Both the position numbers and the translations under genes were made by a program. A model generated the notes under the pieces. That model searched no databases. It was not told the origin of the DNA and saw only the letters and a list, made by a program, of their open reading frames with translations. From assembly GCA_030142905.1 (NCBI GenBank), contig JASJOG010000116.1, forward strand, positions 945,001 through 1,009,000: DNA of 64,000 nt. The letters are read 5' to 3'. This document shows positions 32,901 through 46,468 of the stretch, piece by piece. This stretch comes from Heliopora coerulea (Eukaryota; Cnidaria; Anthozoa; Scleralcyonacea; Helioporidae). The stretch's first letter is position 1. Each line of letters opens with the position of its first letter.

Positions 32901-35900
32901 TTAACTGTGAAATATTTTTGGTTATCGCATTGCTTGTGATGGGTCATGCTGGTCATGACTGTGTTTAAAATCGGTAAATTTCATGTTTATTGGCGGAAGT
33001 GATATAACGTGACTCAGGTGGTTTATGTAACTGCTGCGATGTCTTGGTCGTTATCTAGCTATTGCGAAATCTACATTAACAGTTTCAGGATTCTTACCTC
33101 TGACCATTCTCCCAATTTCCATTTGGGACATTCCTTTTGAGCAATGCATTTTCTTTGAGCGATGGCCTTAATTCCGGGGCATAGGTTCTCATTAACCATT
33201 ATAATCCCGTTACGTGTTTCCCTCTCACAGTGCACTCTTCGGACTTGGGTCCCCTCGCCACAGCTTCGGCTGCAAGGTGACCACGAATCAACAAACCATC
33301 TAAAAAAACAAACAACAACTGCACGTAGCAACCGACATTGCATTAGTTAGCGTAACTAAACTTGCCGCGCAGTGCATTTCTTCATTTGTATTTAATGTTA
33401 TTTCAAAGACTTCTCCTACCTTGGAGGACAAGGTTGTTCATTGCATGAAGTTGTTGTCTCTGGTTGCGGCGTTTGGTGACATTTACTACTTTCCACTTCG
33501 ATATTGTCACGACTTCGAACACAGTAAACTCTACGAGTTTTCTTTCCTTAATTAGAAGAGAAAATTGATTATTCATATTTTCAAGGTACAATTTGATCAA
33601 CTATATAGAGTTGACTGCACTAGGTGATGTTTCCAACAACTTATATTTGCAAGGTGTTTGAGTCCGGACATTATCTTCGTGTTAAGGTCACTTTCACTTT
33701 TCGTACGACGTACAATCAGCAATACTTACCCCCGTTACACTTTCTGTCACATTCTCCATACTGACCGACTTCCCAGGAGTATTCAATGGTTAGCTTTCCC
33801 ACTTTCAGAGATTTGCGTACTGATAACTCGTAATCAATCGCGATATCTCCACCCAGCGAGAGCAACTGCGTCAGAAAACCAAAATTACGTGCAGTTGATA
33901 ACAATCAAACATAAATAAATAAATAAATAAACAAACAAATAAATGAAAATTGGATAAATAAACAAGCAAGGACGAACGTCAGACAAAGTACATAAGAGTA
34001 AATTTTAGGATTTGTTGCCAAGGTGCGAGGCTTGACCTGTTTAGGAAATCAGAAACACTTTCGTCGGTGTTTTATCATATGTTAAATTTTTTTCCTATTT
34101 TGAGCTATGTCAGTACTTCTAAACAAGAACGTATTTCCACGATATCATTACTAATTATTGACGAGCGTGAGGTGTGTACTAGTGAAATATCCGACCAATG
34201 TTTTTATTTAAAACAGAGGTTCGATGTTTCAATAGTACAGGTCGAACAAGCGAAACTTCAATGAAATATAAATGACAAGTGCAAAAGTAGAGAAGTAAAG
34301 GTTACATACCGTGACCGAGGTTTTTAAGCGATATATAAACCTGAGGGCGAAACCCAAAGGTTGACATATCATTTAAACACCGAGGTCAAAGTATGTAACC
34401 TACTTGTATTATCGTTGGTGAAGTTCCGAAAGAAGCATTGGACTTGCCCGAAAAACGTATAGAAATGGAGATATTTCGGTAGAAAGTTCATGAATATCTT
34501 TATTAGGTTTATAAGTTAGTTATAAACCTCTCGAGAACAAAAGAAACTGAGCCAACGATATTATAACATCAAATAAAGACTTGCAATTCCGTCGTCATTT
34601 GATATAGAATTTCTTCATTAACTTCACTCTCCTTCGTTACTTTTCCTTTCCTGATTGTTCGTAATACATTTTCACTTCATAGATTGTCAAGGCTTTTTTA
34701 GATATCCACCCCTGATCGTGCAATACGGGAAATACCCGACCGCTTATGAACCAATAAAATTGCAGGATTTCCGTATTCGGACCACTCGCTTACACAGCCG
34801 TACGTTGATTAATATTATTAAGCGACATAAAATGTGCATATCACTCACCGACAAATATAACGTATCCGTGGTTGGTCCCAAGGCAGAGATACTTTCTTCT
34901 TTCCTCGTTCGTTTGTATTTGATGGTAGTACCAGGTCCTTTGTACTTGTAACGCCGTTTGATATTTCGGTTGCCATTCAGGATAAACGAATGAGAGGAAT
35001 TCTTCAAAGCTTGAAAGTATTAAAACAAAAAAAAAATCGTCGGAAAACAATAGTAAGCTTTTCTTTTGCGCTGCAGAGTAATCGCCAGTGCAGGAAATAT
35101 CTAGAGAATCACGTAATGTATGAAGCTTTAAGAGCGTCTTTTCTTTGGGAAGTTTCTGCTGTGACGAGTCAGCTTGTGATAGTTCTTTAAAGTACATGAT
35201 ATCTGGCGTTGGTTGGCCATTTTAAGGAGGGTCTAATAAAGTTTTGAGGTATATTTGGTTTAAACTTGCCTTGCGGATCGAGTTGTTTTTTTTTTTTGGC
35301 CTGGAATATACGTCTTATTGGAGAGGTTTTGGTGAGAAATGACGTGGCTGTAGTTTATTTTTACTTACCGAGGAAATTCGATGACTTCTTAGCCTCTTTA
35401 ATAAAGATATTTGTTGCACCAGCAGGGATTTCGAGAATGTCCGCATAGCCTAACAATTATAATAAATGGTAAAAGGATTGCTTTAGTGTCTGTCATTATG
35501 GAAATATTACCTCGTTACTCATAGCTATCCGATAGATCAAAAGTTCCTTTATCTTTATGTTTTATCGTTTTATCTTCATTTCTTTTTTTTCCATGGACGA
35601 CATTACGTCGTTCTGTTGTTTATTTAAACCTGCGATCCAGCATTTGAGGTCTTTGTCGTTCTAAAGTCTGCAAAACAAACCCATTGAATTCCTCAGTGGA
35701 GAAGTTCAGCGAGTTTTTACTTGCGTTTTGTCTTAATGGTTGGTTTATTCACACGTGTGCAATAGAAATGTCAGAGTGTTATGCCTGCACGGATGATGAA
35801 CCATTCACCCTTTCCAGGCACGACGTCTCCTCTTGATTAGCAAAATCGTCTGGTGTTAGGCAGAGAAAAATAACAGAAGGTTGTTCCCACCGGAACACTT

Positions 35901-38900
35901 GAAAAAGGTGGTATGATCGATGTTTATCATTTGGATTTTCTGTTATTTTCAGATCCACCACAAAGAACTTTCACTGTTTGTTAATACTGATGTTTTACAT
36001 ATGTGATTTTAGAAACAATACCTGTTCCTTTTGGCCTTCCCACGTAACTGCCTTTAATGGTTTGACACGTCTTGCCTCCTCCATTGCATATTCGGCATTT
36101 GTCTTCCTTTGCATCAGAACCAAGAATCAAGTCGCAACCAGCTTTCTTTTTCGAGGTAAAAAATAACTGTTAGTCACGAGGCATGCAGGCTTTCGTAATT
36201 CTTAGTTATTCGTGATCCAGTAAGAAAATCCAGTTGGAAAAGAACTGACGGACATTGATAACAAAATTGTTTTGCTTGTCAATACAGCAAAATCAAGTAC
36301 TTTATTTTACGTTAAAAATTATACGTTTGGCATGAATTATAGAGCATCTTCTTACCTTGCAAGTGCCATCAACACACATGTCGTGAGTGCTATCATTGCA
36401 TCTTGTTCCGTCTACCACTTTCTCTGTAAAGGTTTCGTAGAAAAATTCGTTTTTTGGCATACAGCTCAGAGAACATGGGTTATCTGATGGACCTGAAAAT
36501 TTCGGGAAAAATATAGGACGTGGTTATTGAAATTAATGAAAGTCCTTACCCTAATGCATGATCTCAAGTCCACTCTTTTTGAAACGTTTCTGTGATATAC
36601 AGTTGTGATGCGGTAGGCCGATGGAATTTACGGTAAAATATCATTTGGTTTCCTGGAACTGATTGTATGGAATTAATACTTGTAATCTGCGAATTACTTC
36701 CTCCCCTTCCTCATAGTTTTGACGTAGCTCTTGTGCTGTAAACAGTTGAAACCACCAGGACTGACATTCTTAAGACAAGATTTCAGTCATTCATCTTTCT
36801 TGCCTGTAGGTTCTGGGGTTGCAGGTTCCGTAAAATATTTACAGTTTTCTACCTGAATAAGGCACCCATTCGTAGTACTTTCCATAATAAAGAACAGAAT
36901 TATAAGCTGCACATTGCTCTTTACGAAAATCTCCCAAGCCATTTGAACAATCCTTAAAGACGAGAGATAGCGTTAGTCTAATTTCTGCATAACTGTCTCT
37001 TACAAGAGATAGCATATAAAGCGTTTGATTACTTAATAATTGTTCTTATGTTATCTGAAAACGTCAAGTTGAACTAGCAATTTTGTTATTTATAAGTACG
37101 TACTTGGATGTTGCATGATCTGAAGATTTTACTCTCACCAACACAATTACTGTAAAAGGAAGAATAACAATGTTGTTATCAGAAGAAATCTGGACGAAGT
37201 TGTGAAAAAGCCCACGTTTGTCCTGGTATTCATATTGGTCTTGTTCAAATTTGTTAGGACAACAGTGTATTATCTGCTATAACTTCATTAAAACACTGAA
37301 ATTTCTGCTGCATATGTGAAAAATTTTTAAATTTATCTGTAAAATAAAATCCGGTTTGTAGGTCAAGTTTTTTCTAGACTCAGGATCCCAGAACCCAGGA
37401 ACTAGAAACTGCTTCTTTCGAACCCTGAGACAAACTTGAACCAAAATTATGACCTGGTTCATTAACTGGTAGTGACGAACAAAAAAGATAAATGACAAGC
37501 AATGTTCGACTCCCGAACAGGAATTTCAGCAGCCCCTGTCATGTAGCCTATTTCGATGAAATCTCCATAGTTGTGTGTTTTTATACTTTGGCGTGCACAA
37601 GGGAAAAGTGGTTAAGTGTCGTGCCACCATCTTCCTTTCTAGTTAATAAATTTCTATTTGTACTTGAACAACAATCACACATAAGGACACTAAGGTCTTT
37701 AAGTTATTGGCCAACTAAGGCCTCCACCTCATGTACGTCGTCACAGACTTACGACAGCTCTTTTAGTTGACAAAGATTTTACAACCTTGGTGCCCTTAAC
37801 AAGAATTCTTCGAATTCTTGGTTGCATTCTTGCATTCCACGAATTGCAATGAATTCTCGAATGAAAAGCTCTAGAAATACAAATGTTACACATTTTTTCC
37901 ACCGGAGTCTGAAAAATACCCCTGTGGCACCCCACTGATGCTTTCCCGCTCCGCGCTCATCGCTAATCCTCTTGTTGCACAATTCTTTGCAAAAATTCTT
38001 GTAGATTCTATCCTGTTCGTCATGAAGAAAAACAAACTGGGTGCCCGCTATTAGGTAATTTAACTGTGCAGAAAGTTCTTCAAGATGTCAAACCCACATA
38101 CAAGTTGCACTTCGGAATGGATGATGATTACGATGATAATAAAATGATAACGAAACACAAACTAAATTTAGATGGTGGACCTGGTGAAATGCAGATGTAG
38201 CCCAGGAAGACACTGGAGTTACGCTCCCGTTAATTCATCCAATGACCAACTTTAATCGCTTTCTTTTAAAATTGTTTTTATGCAGTCGTTCATTCATAAA
38301 ATAGCACTAAACAAACCACGAGCTCTAAATTGTTTTTCCTTACCCCCCTGCCAATCTTATTTTGGTCTCCTGCATAAAATTTTGCCAATGCAGCAAGGAA
38401 AATTCCTGATGCAAAATTGTTAATGAAAATTCGTGCGCTTTTTAAGACGTATTATAAAATATGGCATCACTTACTTGGTCAAGCATTTCCGTTCTTGGTA
38501 TGTGATGCCTCCCCCGCAGGTGCGAGAACATGATGACCAACTCCCCCAGTTACCCCACTGACCCTTGAATGAGGGAGAAAGTGTACCGTTAAAAGGATTT
38601 AAGTATAAAGTTATGAATAGGTAAGTTTCCAAAAGGCTGTAAATTGACAAGATTGTGAACTTCATTGGAAAATTTAAATAAAGAGCAACGTAAAAGAATT
38701 TTCCTGCCAAATATGCCGAGCTGGGTAAGGAGGAAGTGAAAACTTGAAGTAGTTCTACTGACTTAATGCAACACCTTTGCTCCCAGAGAAGTACAGCTTC
38801 AAGGTGCGTTCAGTCTGGACGTATCACGCATCATTGTAATCAGCTATAAATAATCTACGATTGGTCGAACAAACTGTCCGTATGTAATTTTCTTCGCGAC

Positions 38901-40159
38901 TGCAATAACTGCGCTGTTAATTTTAGTCTCAAAAATACCAGTATAAATACACTATTGGTTCCTTTTCGCTGCGCATTAATTTTGACGACCTTAGCACGTA
39001 CAGTTATGGTGAGCCGTCCGTCCTCACACCACCCGTATTTCAAGCCGTCTCACAGATTATCAAAAAGTTTTAAGTTTGTCTCCTGTTGTAGTTTAATGTT
39101 CAGACGGTGGGCTTTTTCAAGAAGTCTTCATAGTCTTGCACGCCAATTGGTAAGAGAACGGATATGAGAATGGTTTAGAGTCGACCCTAGCCTACCACAC
39201 TCTTTCAAAATATTCAGCGTTGAAACGAGATCGCGTTCGATTGACTATTAACTCTGGTTAAAGTCATGTCGAACATTCATCTCTACGAGTCAATTTTGAT
39301 CAGAGCGATTTTAATCATCGAGCGATCATAATCTCTTTAGTGGAAATCGACTTTAGGACGTGCTTGTGAAAATATTTGCATTACCTTAAGGTAACAAATA
39401 CTGTACTTTGACTAAGAGTGTTTCATATCTCCCGTAGAGAAACGTTTATCAAAAAATTCTCTCGCGGAACATTATATGCTATCCCTGTGGTAATAGCGTG
39501 AAATTGGTCTCAGTGGAAACTTATTTCCACGTTAGAATACTTTTTTATTCCAGGAAACATATTCTTATTTCTTATTCTTGGTGTCAGCCGTATCAAAATA
39601 ACAAGTCATCTAGACCTTTGCCTAAGTTTTTTTGATATATTTCAAGAATATTGGCGTGGACGTAATATCATTCATACTAAACATTATTTTGCTGTTATTG
39701 TAGTATAAAATCACAGCACGCCACCTATTCTTATCCCTGGTTCATGCAACATCATGATGCCCTTTCGAATGTCGCTCTTCAAGCGGCAACTGGAAATTAC
39801 TGCTGCCTGTAAACTTCGAAGGCTAAAAAAAAAAACTGTTCATGATGTACATTAGCTCTTTTTTTCTTTTTTCGCGCAGGTCTTGTATTATTTTACTCTG
39901 TCTGTACTCTAACGCCAGTCGATTTTATGCACCAAAAGGAGCGCTCAGCACTGGAAAGAGTTCACGGTATGAAAGTTCTCTCTATTAAAATATGTTGTTG
40001 GTCTGCGACACGGAGTAATCACGATCAAATGTCTTACGGTAACATTCTGATGTAAGACAGAACTTCTTATATCAGTCAACTGGCCAGACAAACAACACCG
40101 TTTGATAAAAAATCTTGACTATGAGATCATGCGTATATATATATATGTATATATACGTA

Positions 40160-40205
<46 letters not shown>

Positions 40206-42872
40206 CACGCATACACACACACACTTGTACATATACGTGTACATGTGCGGATATGCCGGTCAACGTAATTATCAACATTCCTAGAGATTAATGCACCTCC
40301 ATCTGGCAGAGCGGAACTGCTGCAGGATTTCTCAAACAGGAAGGAGCTTCGGAAATAAAATTTTGGCCTGCGCTAGTCTTAAAAACAAACAGAGTCCATG
40401 TCAGTGCGCGTTTTTGATGCATGGTTTGTTTAGAGGAACGGTCAAATCGTTATCTTAAATTATCATACCTTGCCGCTATTTTTTTCTGCCCGTTTTTCTG
40501 GACATTTATCACATACTTTTAAGGACTTTACCATGGTAAAGTTTAATCTTTTTGCTTAATCACATGATGTCTTAGTTTTACTTTAAATCAACCTATTCCA
40601 CTACTAGTTCAATGGCAGGAATTCAATGCTAAAACGCAACGTTGAGAGTCACACACTTAGGCCTTTCTTTAGGAGAAAATAGCAATTTGTTTCCTTGTTA
40701 CTAACAACCCATTTTTATACACTGATTGAATTATTGTCTGGTCCCTCTTTCGTAAGAGTATTTAGGGAATTGTTTACTAAGCGTAATGAAGCGGCAGAAT
40801 TCTGCCGCAATCGATTGTTTTAAAAAGTATTTTATCAAAAAAAGTGGTCCGTTTTCTCTGGCTCCCCAGCATACGTCACCTAGCTTTTCGCGATGTACGG
40901 GTTGCTTTCAAAACAGCGACTGTTAATTGACCCGTTTTTCAACGATTTTCGTCAAGCTTGAATGACGTTGCAGGCTGACGCATTTTCCAACTAACTCAGA
41001 TATTTGTCATGCCGTGGTCCTGTGAAAAGATTCATTATCCAATTAGAGACGTGTGTCGAAACTTCTGGCCATGGGGCCAGACGTGCATGATTTCGGACAA
41101 ACTTTCAGACAACCCGTTTAAACCATTTTTACATCTCTTAGCAATATCTTCGGGTGTACTCCACACATTTTGACAAGATTACCGAATAATTCGTGGAGTA
41201 TGGAATATTTCTAATTAATGCGCTTATAGAAAATCTGCAGTTATTGCCCGTATATTTGGAACATATAAATTTCTCAGTATAGTCCAAAATTATTGACAAA
41301 CATAAATTTTCTGACTGGAAATTCCTGTATATACGATCCCCCCGGTGCTTTGTCGTCACTGCAGATGTGCAGAGATTAACTTAATCGAGAAATTGCATGT
41401 ACAGTTGGCCGAAAAGCTATTGGAATGTTTACTTTATCAAAACAACTTGCGACCTCCTTAAAACAACAGAGATTTGTTTACTGATGGTACTGCATGCGGT
41501 ATGTTTTATATTTCTCTTCGTCGGATTGTTCCTGTGATACGAAATCAAGTCTTACAGTTGTTTTTTTTTGGGGGGGGGTTTTTGTTTCTTAAATGCCCGC
41601 TGAAAAAACCTCTTTCCTAAATTTTACATACCTAGCTGCAGTAGCTGATCGATGGGTAATCACAATTTATCGTTTCAATTTTGTCTCGACATACTAGGAC
41701 GCAAAAAGAGGAGGGCTATATGTTGTGGTAAAAATGTCAGTCATATACGAGGATCGTTTCCTGATAAGATGACACCAACGTCTTGAATGCCAGTAACAAT
41801 GTCCACATTCACGTTACTCAATCTTAAGTCCAAATAATTCTCAAACTCGAAAAATAAATAAATTTAGTAGAAATCATTAAATGGCTAGACACATTGTCTT
41901 ACCAATCATTTCGCTATCTATTTTATGTCATTCTTAATTTGATTTTGAAATAGACTATCTCTGTCAAGTTTTTCTCATTAAGATAAGGATCTTGGCAACC
42001 GAGTGGAATATTAAAGATGTCAAAAACTGCAGGTAAAAATAGGAAAGAAACATTTTTCACTTTTAACAACTTATCACTCGACCACCGCTCGAGCCTATAT
42101 GTCGTTTTTGTTATTTAAGTAAAATAGTCTTGCTTTGAAAATTGACTAACACTTATCGGCATCCGTTCTCGTTGCTCAGCGCATCAGAACTGCGATTGAC
42201 AAAGAAAGCATTCATATCGAGTTTGACTCAATGCGAAACTGTTGTCGCATAAACCCAACAGACTTCAGCGGCAATATTATCCAGCTGTTATTGTACTAAC
42301 ATTGACACTGACACCGTGCAGGGATGCTATAGTCAACATCCTGCATTGTGATCCCACTTCTGATCGAGTATGAAATAATATCCCTCGTGGTAATGTGTTG
42401 CATTCTCATCAGGATGCACATAATTGACTTAGACTCAGAACATTTCAGAACATTTTTTCAGGATTAGCATTACGTTGGCGTGTAAATCTTATGTGCCCTT
42501 CGATAACAAGGAACGCACTGTTCCCAGCAGGCTCAATACCTCAACTGGTAGAGCAGCGGTTTGGTAACCGAATAATGTTACTTCAGATCCTTTCCGTTGA
42601 ATTTCTACATTGGCTTTCGCAGCTTACAATTATCCAGAAAATTTTTTCCTCGATCTAGAGCCATCCTCAGAATCTGAATGACGTATAGGTTAGCCTTGGG
42701 ATCTAAAATTCTTATTGGTTTTTTCACTCGATTTTATTTTGTACTTTCAAAATTCTTCATCTGGTTTCAATTCAACATGAAATATCTCCTTGCACATCAT
42801 ACGAGAGCTCACCTGTGACTGGGCTGATGATAAGAAGAGGAGAAGTGACAGCAGGAGGGAGAAAACTTTCAT
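26964..42872 (-). CDS. ADAMTS-like / papilin-cassette matrix protein
   Basis: Nineteen exons sum to 2961 nt (986 residues): 42872-42813, 38563-38475, 37149-37104, 36952-36853, 36492-36356, 36145-36022, 35449-35369, 35009-34849, 33865-33730, 33546-33420, 33299-33098, 32874-32704, 32323-32144, 30862-30677, 30561-30417, 29815-29489, 28699-28463, 28016-27744, 27142-26964. Exon 1 is a signal peptide ([20 protein letters not shown]). Then come TSP1 no. 1 ([14 protein letters not shown], from about residue 21), an ADAMTS Cys-rich region (about 66-185: [34 protein letters not shown]), a spacer ([27 protein letters not shown]), six more TSP1 repeats (about 299-648), a Thr/Pro-rich linker (649-757), two Ig domains (758-928) and a C-terminal PLAC domain ([19 protein letters not shown]). 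There is no metalloprotease domain, so it is a secreted, non-catalytic extracellular-matrix protein. The order resembles ADAMTSL1/ADAMTSL3; no Kunitz domain argues against true papilin. Confidence 0.92.
30251..30315 (+). repeat. Dispersed TAACGCC-type repeat copy
   Basis: TAACTAACACCAGATTATTT is followed by CTCTGACTAACGCCCGAC and AATTTT. The same degenerate pattern recurs near 39890 and 46321. It lies in an ADAMTS-like gene intron. Confidence 0.4.
30925..31406 (+). mobile_element. hAT-like MITE
   Basis: The 482-bp element starts CAGGGTTCGTGCT and ends with its exact inverse AGCACGAACCCTG; 16 of the first 17 positions pair. TATTCC stands directly outside both ends. Inside, CTCCTTGAATA-type units repeat near both termini (30940-31040 and 31310-31380), as subterminal transposase-binding repeats do. 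It has no coding capacity. CAGGG ends suggest hAT, although hAT normally duplicates 8 bp. It lies in intron 13 of the ADAMTS-like gene. Confidence 0.72.
33911..33944 (+). repeat. (AAAT)n microsatellite
   Basis: AAAT/AAAC units repeat about eight times directly upstream of exon 9 of the minus-strand ADAMTS-like gene. Confidence 0.85.
34294..34406. mobile_element. Short foldback (palindromic MITE-like) element
   Basis: GGTTACATAC at 34300-34309 pairs with GTATGTAACC at 34391-34400. Pairing continues imperfectly for about 36 bp inward. The loop is about 30 bp. It lies in intron 8 of the ADAMTS-like gene and has no coding capacity. No target duplication is clear. Confidence 0.55.
39890..39966 (+). 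repeat. Dispersed TAACGCC-type repeat copy
   Basis: TTTTACTCTGTCTG is followed by CTAACGCCAGTCGATTTTAT and GCGCTCAGCACTGG. It is the fullest of the copies seen in this window and lies in intron 1 of the ADAMTS-like gene. Confidence 0.45.
40132..40226 (+). repeat. (AT)n microsatellite with AC tail
   Basis: About 70 bases of AT with GTAT interruptions pass into ACACAC units. Located in the 4.2-kb first intron of the ADAMTS-like gene. Confidence 0.92.
42530..42600 (+). mobile_element. Degenerate tRNA-like sequence
   Basis: CTCAACTGGTAGAGCAGCGG resembles a tRNA D-arm and A box. The B box region (CAGATCCTTTCC) has decayed. A relic SINE head is likely; it is not a working tRNA gene. Confidence 0.35.
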
Positions 42873-45800
42873 CCTGTGATATAGAATAAGAATATTATTC
42901 TAGCGTTAGAGAGTACAGTTGTAAGAAATTATGAATGCTGTACAAGGGTATCGTATCCACAGCGCCTACAAACATTAACAAGAAAGTTAATATAGCAAGG
43001 AAGACTAAATAGTTCCAGTTATGTGGACGGAACACCTTGATGATAAGGTGTGTCAGAAACAAGGACATGCACAAATGATTTTCCGTTAGAAAGGAATAGG
43101 TCTAGATACGATCTTCGATAATTCTAAGATCATGATTGGTCGACAAATTCAACGAATTTGAAAAACAACTGAAAGATTTTCCTTTTGAATTCATCATTCC
43201 ACATCTAAACCAAATCCGGTGAATGCGTGATAGCTTATAAAATTTAATGGCATTACAGACTGAACGACTAACCTTTGATGCCTTCGTTCTGGTTGCTTTC
43301 TTATTATTTTTCCTTCGTTGGCTACGCTGTTCGTGCGTTAGAAATGTTTGTAAGGACCAAGCAATTTGACTCTACAGAACTGGCTTTAAGAGAGATAGCA
43401 AGGAATACAATGTAAACACAAGACAGACGCGTTGATTAAGTTTCTGTAAATAAGATGCTTTCATCGTCGCAATTCATGACATCAATCAGCAATACACCCG
43501 CGAACAATTGCCGACAATGCATGGCATTCTTTCATTGGATCATGATGATATCTCAAGTGTCCCCTTCCGTCGTCACAGGTCAACCTAACGTATTTGTCCA
43601 CCTTCATTTTTTATAAAAAGTACAGTTCTTTGACTCATGCAATAGTGATCCTATGCCGGTATCATCGGCGCAAAAATTGCAGCCAAATGCGCCACATTAT
43701 TAATCAAGCGCTATCTCTTCTTGGAACATAACATACTCATGTTTCTTATCTAATACCGCGCAAGCAATGATCAATACCGAGGACATCGGTCATAATTTGT
43801 ATTCATGTATTATAATAATGATTTAATACGAAATAAAGTACCGCGCACAACAGGCTTGGTTCATAGTCACCACCTATGATGGCTAACATTGATCTTTTCG
43901 TTCACTGTAGCCCGCTAAGTTCATTGTTAAACAAACCTTTAACAACGCGAGTGACGTTTCTCCCAAAATTAATCCCACTTGTTTACTGACTTCAAGAAAG
44001 CGCCAGAAATCCAGCTTGAAGTTCGACCTAGCGATGCAAGTTTGTCTCTCGGCTGTTCAATGAACATAGATCTGTTTTTAGCTGTTGATTTAAAGTTAAA
44101 CCGGAAAAGAGTGATTATTTTTTTAAGAATTTTCAGTCAAACAACAAGATATTTCTCCAGAGATGCTAAAATATCCGTAATGTGATAGCTCCTTCCGCGC
44201 CCGGATTAATGTTTGAAATCAACAATCTCGAAATATTTTTGTTTCCTTGGATTGTGTTGGGACGGTCTTTGGTATGTTGTTGGAGGATATTTTGATATTT
44301 GAAAGTATTAAGAATAGAAAGATTTTTGGTGTTGAGTGTAGTTATACGGGGTGATTTATTCTTGGTCTTTTGGCGATAAAAACGCCCTCGTTATCAGGGT
44401 GGAGATTAGAGAAAGGATACCTTTGTCTCATGTGAATTAGTGATCAATAAGTTAGAGATCAGCACCGTAGTGGTGGATCCCTAGCGAGTTTTAAAAATAG
44501 TTTGGCAGCTCAAATCCATTTCAGAGTAATGCCTAAATACGCCTTTTAATAACACCAAGGAGTTTCTAAGTTTAAAACCGTCAAGACTTATCAAAAATCT
44601 TCTTAGTTTTCTAGCATCCGCTAGATTCACGGGGTTCGGGTTTTTTTGTTTGTGTTTTTTTTTTTTTTTATAGAGAGGCAATAACCGGTTCCTCTTATAC
44701 ATCTGCTGAATAGAAATACCAGAATCCCTTTTTTAACTTGTAAATTAAAAAAGACGCGCACTCTTAATTTGTAAGGTCGAAAATACTGTATAAATTAAGA
44801 TAACCAGTCTACAGTGAGGCACGTTTTTTTTCTGATCAAAGTTAACGTGTCTCGTAACTGAAGATAGGTATATGCATCCTTCCACCAGTTCAAAGTATAG
44901 GTCATTCCCTCTTGAAAGACTAACTTGCTTATCGGTAGGCCAGTCTCCACGCAGTCTTCACACGAGATTTTGATATTTAAAATTTTTAAAACCTGCAAAG
45001 CAAGAGCTACAAAGGAAAACAAAACGTACAATAATTGTAGTGGTGTTCAAGTTAATAGACTGTGTACATAAATAGCCACTTACTTAATATTCTTTTATGT
45101 ACATTTAAATTGGCCAAACCAGCCTCTCTCTTAGTCTCTTGTATTGATAATTCAGAAGAATTTTGTCGCATGATCGAGGCTGGTAAGGCTGTTTTTAAAT
45201 TCACATTTTTTTGAATGTTAAACTGGTCGCCAATTTTGAATAAAGTCTGTAAGTACTATTTACCAACGGAGTGGTCGTTCTGTACACACAAGCACAAGAT
45301 GACGCTGAGTATGTTTACAGCAATATGAAACTGTCACAAATTTTGAAAATTACTTCAAAACCTTGCTCCAAAGTCATGTCTAGAAAGCTGTAAAAAGTTT
45401 CCAAAGGATAGAGCCAGTAGAAGAGAAATCAGTTTTGCTGTGAAAAACGCGAGCAGAGGATAGATGTGGTACACAACTGATGTTTTATTCGTCAGTTTTG
45501 AATCAAGGTTAACAGATACTGATTGGACATTAATTTGTTTTGAAATTTTCTTGTGAAACATTACTGGTTTTGGAATATTAATTATTCCATTGTTGCAAAG
45601 TCTTAAAATTCCTGCATTTCAGTACAGCCGAAGGGTGGAAGAAGCAACTGCCTCCCGGTTCAAAAGCTTGATCTCGAGCTGTCTTGCCAGGCAGAAACCC
45701 AGAGAACGTAAAAAGAATAGACAGTAGCCTGGCTTAAGTGGTAGAAGTGTCATATGATGTTAACCACCACGCCACTGCAATCTTTCATCTGACTACAGAT

Positions 45801-46468
45801 GATGTTGTATCAGCTGAAAATCAGCTTTGTCTACGGTATTAGTCAAGTCTGTAGACCAAAAACGGAAGAGTGTGAAGGATTTTTCTAAACGATTGTCAAC
45901 AAGCAAGAAGTCACCAGGAGGAGTTGCAAAGAGCTGTAGGGACCACCCATAATTCCGATGTTCTCATTTTAGAACTTGGCCAGGGGAGTGCCTGGTCACA
46001 AACTTTGTTGCCATAAAGTTGTCACAATACTTCGTACAACCAGAGTAGGATGCGAAATCAGTCTGTGTCGATGAAGCTGGAATACTGTTCTCACTGCATC
46101 CGTACACATATAACTTGTAAGGCAGTTTGACAGCTACGATATAAACTCGCTTTGCGATACGATAAACAACGGTCAGCCATCAAAAAGTATAACTTGAATA
46201 AGATATGCCGAATAACAATGCCATCCTGAAATTTCAAGGCTCGGGTAATTAGCAAGACAAGACGGAGGTTGAAACTTAAGGGTGATATTTAAAAACTAAA
46301 GAGTGATATCACAATGTTATCTTATTATTTTACTCTGTTAAAACCACACAATTTTACTCTTCAACGGAGGACTCCTACTGTCAAATGGAACTTTCGCTTT
46401 TTACATCGAGGAAGAACAAGTTTTATAACGCACGCGGAAGTTAATTTTTTGACCCAGAATAATTACGA
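42873..46468. other. Upstream flank of the ADAMTS-like gene, no gene seen
   Basis: It should hold the promoter and perhaps untranslated 5' exons of the minus-strand ADAMTS-like gene, which cannot be placed. Open frames here are short and show no domain. A TAACGCC-like degenerate repeat lies near 46321-46372. Confidence 0.45.

Noticed and set aside
35978..36487. Plus-strand ORFs over the ADAMTS-like Cys-rich exons
   Set aside because: Antisense shadows of exons 5 and 6, whose minus-strand frame gives the conserved Cys pattern.
40072..40284. Tyr/Ile-rich ORFs on both strands
   Set aside because: Translation of an (AT)n microsatellite.
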